The notes beneath the pieces were generated by a model that saw only the letters and a list, made by a program, of their open reading frames with translations, had not been told where the DNA came from and did not search any database. A stretch of DNA of 64,000 bases from Pegoplata infirma (lineage: Eukaryota; Arthropoda; Insecta; Diptera; Anthomyiidae), in NCBI GenBank assembly GCA_963921195.1, contig OY992536.1, forward strand, positions 328,183,038-328,247,037, written 5' to 3'. The position numbers and the translations under genes are program-made. This document shows, in pieces, positions 59,711-64,000 of this stretch. The stretch's first letter is position 1, and each line of letters starts with the position of its first letter.

Positions 59711-59788
59711 GGGGGCTACTGTGGGTTAGTTGGTAGCGTGCTAGCCTATTAAGCGGTAAGTTGTGGGTTTGATTCCCACGAAAACCCT
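59711..59788 (+). other. tRNA-like module A in hAT copy 2
   Basis: GTTAGTTGGTAGCGTGC, CTAGC-CTATTAA-GCGGT and the perfect T arm GTGGG-TTTGATT-CCCAC. It differs from copy 1 at a few positions, mostly outside the T arm. Confidence 0.6.
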
Positions 59789-60286
59789 TAGGTCGATTTC
59801 GCTACAACGAAATTATTAAAAAAAATATTTCTAATTATTCTGATTGTTATTTAAAGGCAATTCAAAAATTAAGTATACGCCACTTATGCAGTTTTCAAGT
59901 AATTATTATTAAATATTTAGTAAGGAACTAAAAAAATCCTTGAGGGGTTTGTTATGGAAAATGACAACTTTTATTTGCTTTTGGTTTCATCCCATTCCGA
60001 TTTTGTTTCTTGCACGTATACTTTTAAAACTAATTTAAAGAAAATTTAAATAAATAAATACATTTAAAGAAGAAAAGTAATAATATAATACATTAGACTT
60101 GCATTTTTTTGTATAAAAAAATTTTTTCTTCCATTTGAACGTCCGGGAAAATTTTTATTCTCCTATGCCTAAAACTTATGTGGTACAAATTTGAGGCCAA
60201 TCGGACTAAATTTGCCCGTGGCGCCCTTCGATCAAAGTTTCGGTTTTTTAGAAAATTTTCGCCAAAACCTGCAAACTTTGGTCAAA

Positions 60287-60345
60287 GTGGCTTAATGGTT
60301 AGTGCGTTGGACTATTATTCAGCAACCCTGGGTAGAATTCTCAGC
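60287..60345 (+). other. tRNA-like module B in hAT copy 2
   Basis: GTGGCTTAATGGTTAGTGCG and the T-arm-like CTGGG-TAGAATT-CTCAG. Partner of 31622-31682. Confidence 0.5.
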
Positions 60346-61069
60346 TCAACCAAATTCGTGGCCAGCTACCACGAATGACATATATAAAGGATTGAGAAGA
60401 ACGACAGAAATCGGTGTGTACTAAAAAAATAGAATGTCGAAACAAAAAGGAATTGAAAAAATTTTCAATTTAATTTTTTTTAATTTTGTTTAAAATTTTG
60501 TATAATTTGTGAATGTTCATAAAAAATATAATTTTAAATTTTAAATTCTTAAAAATTTAACAAATTTTGGGTGGCAAAAGTGTGCAAAATTTAAGATAAT
60601 TAAAATCATAATAAAACACCGAAACTTGTCAAACGGTTGACATGGCGGATTTGTTTACTAATCGTATGTAACCTTATATAACTAAACCGTGCCAGCTACC
60701 TTATAAATTAAAAAAAAAGTTTTAGTTTTAATTTGTTTATGTAAATGTAACAATAATTAAACAAAGTTGTATTTTTAAAAATAAATTCTCATACATTTTT
60801 AATATTTCAAAAATCCCGGGATTTGAGCTTAAAAATCCCGGGATTCGGGATTCGTTTAATGACCAAAATCCCGGGATTTCGGGATTCGGGATTTCGGGAT
60901 TGACAGCCCTAGTAAACATACGTTATCTGGATGAATAGGTTTTATTTTAAAACCTTTAATGTTTACGAAAGAAAATACAACATTTGATTCCGAGCTTTGT
61001 TTTATATTTCCTAGAGAGTATTTGGAATTTCTATTAAGCGGATATAGCAATGGAATATTATTAACTGAG

Positions 61070-62640
61070 TTATCGGAACGAAAAATATGTAGTTTTCTTT
61101 GGATTTGAGCAATTAGTTGGGGATTTTATAATAGGTTTTAAATAACCAAGACTGTTTTCAAAATCAAATGGCGAAAACTGTGATATAGGGGCGCCCATAT
61201 TAGCTAAATCGTCTGCAATGTGAATTAAGTTGTGGATGTTCATTGTTTGGGAATTAGAACCGTAAAAACTTGGCATAAGTTCGACAAATGTTCTTAAAAT
61301 CTGCTTAGCAAACTTATTTTTTAATGTAGCCAATTTCTTTGATGATAAAATTCTGCATGCCGTGTAAAGAATTAAAAAATGCTTGTATTGATCAGATTTT
61401 AAAACGTTTTTTAATATGATACCTCCACCGTATAATAAAAAAAATCGGAATTGTGTTGCTTTCCAGTTTCCTATATCATATAAATCGAATGACTTCCTCT
61501 GAAACTCTGATGTAATATCTTGAGACAAATTTAAAAAGTTTTTTTTGTAAAACAGCAACATTTTCTGTAGAAATAAATGAAAATGATTTCTTATAAATCA
61601 TCTTTTGAAGCAAATATTTGCTTATGCCGAGATGCTACATATGCATCTCATCCAGAACAACATTCTTGACTAGGTCAATATTTAAAATTTCAAGTAGTGG
61701 GCTATTTTCCTTTGTTAAATGATGTTCTGAATTTATTTTTTCTTTAAATGGCTGCAAAGTCCTTTCATCGCAGTTAATTTCTTTAAAAACTCGAGTTTTG
61801 TTATCTGTTTCTCCTCGTACTGTGCATCTTTCACAGGAAAAAAATCCAGTATGGCTTTTAGTGCACCTAATAAAGGCACGGGCAGGCATATCGCAACAGA
61901 ATGCTAGAACTTTAAAGTTAAAAATATTTTCCACTTATATTTACACCTTTAAAAATAAAACCAAAATTAATCTTGAATTCATTTTTTTAGAAATATTATA
62001 CCTTCATTTATTAACAAATTGGATTCCACAACGACTTCTTCCAAAAACTCTTGTGAGGAATATGGTTTTGAATTTCCGTAATATAAGCCTATTAAAAAAG
62101 GTTTACTCATATAATCTGGTGCAAACACTTTTCCCATAATAGACCAAAAACCTTTTTTGGATTTGTTAAAGACATCCATGCCATCCACATGAATTATCAA
62201 CGATATACCTGCCTCAACATACAGTTTAGGGTTCACAATATCAACAAGATTTTATTTTATTCCAAAATACTGGAATTTCCCAAAAGTGTCATCTGAACTT
62301 TTCATAATTTTTGTGCAACCGCTTACAGCTGAAATTCCTAGCAATGTTTTAGAGGATTTTGGTAGTGACGTATATCCTTCTTCTCTCAAAACTATTAAAA
62401 GTTCATAGATTGACTTTTGAATTAGGGTTTTTATATTTCTTAAAACCCAATTCTTTAACCTGAGCTCTAAATGGCCGTTAATAAGGTTGCTAAAATCAGT
62501 TTCCGTTGTTTCAGGTATAAAATCCTCTGTACTAGATGAGGACATCGCTGTCAACTTCACAAAAAATTTCCTCATCCGTTGTTTCAAGATTTTGAGCATC
62601 AATAAATTCATCGTGAACGTCGGTTTTGAAGCTAATCATT
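61070..62640 (-). pseudogene. CACTA-like transposase, broken into four frames
   Basis: Reading from right to left: 62611-62252 (NLINGHLELRLKNWVLRNIK), 62236-61979 (VEAGISLIIHVDGMDVFNKS, FLIGLYYGNSKPYSSQEFLE), 61934-61635 (VLAFCCDMPARAFIRCTKSH, GFFSCERCTVRGE, SPLLEILNIDLVKNVVLDEM) and 61561-61070 (DIGNWKATQFRFFLLYGG, MNIHNLIHIADDLANMGAPI, FDFENSLGYLKPII). The H-x-C and C-x2-C pair, the DxDG-like and the D-E-M-H segments, and the final F-E-N-x-L-G box match the insect 'transposase domain' proteins that I associate with CACTA/tnp2-type elements. Each frame ends early, so it is not functional; it is also interrupted downstream by a hAT element. Confidence 0.7.
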
Positions 62641-63289
62641 TAAGTTTATTAAAATAAATTTTTAAAGCTTTCCTCACGAAACAGTTTCCGAGTGAAACTG
62701 AAGCCACAGTTTTTTCAAAGATAACTCGCTGACTATCCGCAGCAAAGGATCAATGCGGAGGTCGAGCTGAACGATAAAAATACGATAAAACTACATAACC
62801 ATTTAAGTCAAATTCGATTATATTAACATTTGAAATGTTATTTAAACGAAAATATTTTTTAACTTTAACATATAATTTATTTAAAAGGATAATTAATATA
62901 TAATTTTTTTAAAATGAAAAAAAAAAAATATTTCGTAAGTACGAATTAAATAAAAAATAATTTAATTTAACACATTTTAAATTTTTCAATTAATTATTTA
63001 GTTAAAATGCATGGGAAAGTAAATTTTAAAATATCTCGGATATTACTTTTGAAATTACTGGGAAACGCTCTGGAACGTACTGGGAAAGCCCAATATTTGT
63101 TGTATTCAATGTACTCTTATATTACTTTATTTTGATTCAACAATTACTTTGCCACTACTAAATGGTGTTATCATTTAGCATCTTAGCAAGTACAAAAAAC
63201 CCAAAAAAAAGGTACTTAGCCAGTATTAATACTACCTTATTAATTACTTTGCCAGATCTGGCCCGTATGTATTTTTCTGCCTGGGTACC

Positions 63290-63680
63290 TTTGTCAGTGG
63301 TATTATGTAAAAACACAGTAAAGTCAAATTATTGGGATCTCAGTACAACTTGGCTTAGTTCCGTGGTCATGGCCTTTTGCATTTTAGGTTACAGTATGAT
63401 TTTGACCTATATTGTATTTTATTTCTTAATCTATCTAATATATGCAGGTATTTGCGGAAAATGTGTATATTGGTCAATGTCAAAAATAAAATTATATTAC
63501 TCAACTGAATTAAATATTTCAAAAGAAACAAACTTAAACATTGGAAAAGATTGGCTGCTGTATGGTGCAGATGTTCAAAAATCAAATTTATTAATACATA
63601 CAATGAAATTTTTAAATTGTTCACTTACACTTTTGACACTTGACCTTATTTTAAGTCTTTGTTTTCGTTATTTCGGTTAG
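63290..63680 (+). CDS. Possible membrane-protein exon or chance ORF
   Basis: Starts in the last bases of the CACTA-like element and stays open to 63680. Two hydrophobic stretches (LSSVVMAFCILGYSMILTYI with IVFYFLIYLIYAG, and TLLTLDLILSLCFRYFG) enclose a polar part (SKETNLNIGKDWLLYGADVQ). The sequence is AT-rich and has internal AG and GT sites (ATATGCAG|GTATTTG), so splicing is possible. I recognise no family. Confidence 0.2.
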
Positions 63681-63689
63681 ATTTTTTTT

Positions 63690-64000
63690 ACAATTTTTTT
63701 TGTAGAATATTGTAATTGTAATGAATGAAATTGTTTGATTCAAAAGTTTTTCCAAGAATCTGTTTTCTTCTCAAATCCGATACACAATAACGTGGGCATT
63801 TATTTGTATTTTAATTAGTCTGTCCGCATATGGCCTTGTTGATAGCAAAAAAAAAACAATGTTATTAAAAAATGCTTTTTTAAAGCGATTTTTGTGTATT
63901 TTAATTGACACCCCTGTTTGAATTTGGTTGCAATGTCATTCTCTCAAACATAAAAAGCACACACAAGCACACACACCTAGCAATGATACATAAACGTAAG
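63690..64000. other. Right edge, nothing recognisable
   Basis: AT-rich with a short CACACA run near 63955-63975. No supported gene. Confidence 0.5.

Larger units (their letters stand above)
59513..60911. mobile_element. hAT-type element, copy 2, with tRNA-like cargo
   Basis: Ends TAGGGCTGTCAA and TTGACAGCCCTA; perfect 8-bp duplications GTAAACAT (59505-59512 and 60912-60919). Same ATCCCGGGAT blocks and two tRNA-like modules as copy 1 but without the Harbinger MITE. The host CACTA-like copy at 15.8 kb has the empty site. Confidence 0.88.
59026..63285 (-). mobile_element. CACTA-like DNA transposon, largest copy, with broken transposase
   Basis: Ends CCCAGCCAGAAATTGCC and (complement) CCCAGGCAGAAAAATAC, flanked by TA (59024-59025 and 63286-63287). 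It carries a degenerate minus-strand transposase (61070-62640) and a hAT insertion (59513-60911). Subterminal CTTTGCCAG and AGTACTTGG motifs are shared with the deleted copy at 15383-17109. Confidence 0.8.

Noticed and set aside
61798..62139. Plus-strand ORF of 113 codons
   Set aside because: It is antisense to the CACTA-like transposase pieces and shows no protein character of its own.

Overview
This window is nuclear DNA of an insect, most likely a calyptrate fly of the blowfly/house-fly group. The evidence is very AT-rich intergenic sequence, 62-70 bp introns with GT/AG borders, an insect-type NUAK kinase gene, LINE remnants with insect-type reverse transcriptase, and several copies of an interspersed repeat (GACGGACAGACGGACATCGC core, GTCATTCCGTTTGTAAC end) that I associate from memory with calyptrate flies. 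There is no operon, CRISPR array or other prokaryotic feature.

The one clear host gene is on the minus strand at 15320-4851. It encodes an AMPK-related kinase of the NUAK (ARK5/SNARK) family. I could join eleven coding exons with intact phase: 15172-15320, 14903-15102, 14623-14840, 13973-14558, 12373-13650, 11408-12061, 8371-8728, 8045-8305, 7859-7975, 5049-5172 and 4851-4978. They give 1357 codons plus two bases. The start codon is supported by an upstream in-frame stop. The last exon found ends on a splice donor, so the C-terminus lies further left, probably outside the window or in a short exon I could not find. The long introns (2.7 kb each) and the flank below 4851 hold repeats and no other recognisable exon.

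From 15.35 kb to the end the window is a graveyard of mobile elements, many of which can be bounded to the base by target-site duplications (TSDs). (a) Three elements share CCCAGsCAGAAA ends and 2-bp TSDs. The 59026-63285 copy carries a broken transposase of the CACTA-like insect type, and 15383-17109 is its internally deleted derivative. (b) hAT-type elements with 8-bp TSDs lie at 30136-31901, 40840-42116 (with a transposase C-terminal ORF), 49637-50397, 51542-52988 and 59513-60911. Two more, at 18805-19532 and 53112-53496, have imperfect TSDs. (c) A piggyBac-like TTAA element is at 45615-46693, a Harbinger-like TTA MITE at 30894-31569, and a mariner-like TA MITE at 46771-46962. (d) A Helitron with a 1.1-kb array of a 16-bp repeat (55605-58806) is inserted into the right arm of a large foldback element. 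(e) LINE fragments occur at 23880-24190, 24490-26700 and 38105-38850. (f) Several MITE families have CACTCAAAAA or CACASAAAAA ends and 2-bp TSDs.

Many insertions are nested, and sister copies in the same window act as empty-site controls. The two 'TAGGGCTGTCAA' hAT copies carry two tRNA-like modules each, which is the most unusual structural observation. One AT-poor ORF (46985-47440) has no family I recognise and is the best candidate for something undescribed. I see no convincing new multi-gene system; the interest lies in the kinase gene model, the nesting, the tRNA-like cargo and the orphan ORF.
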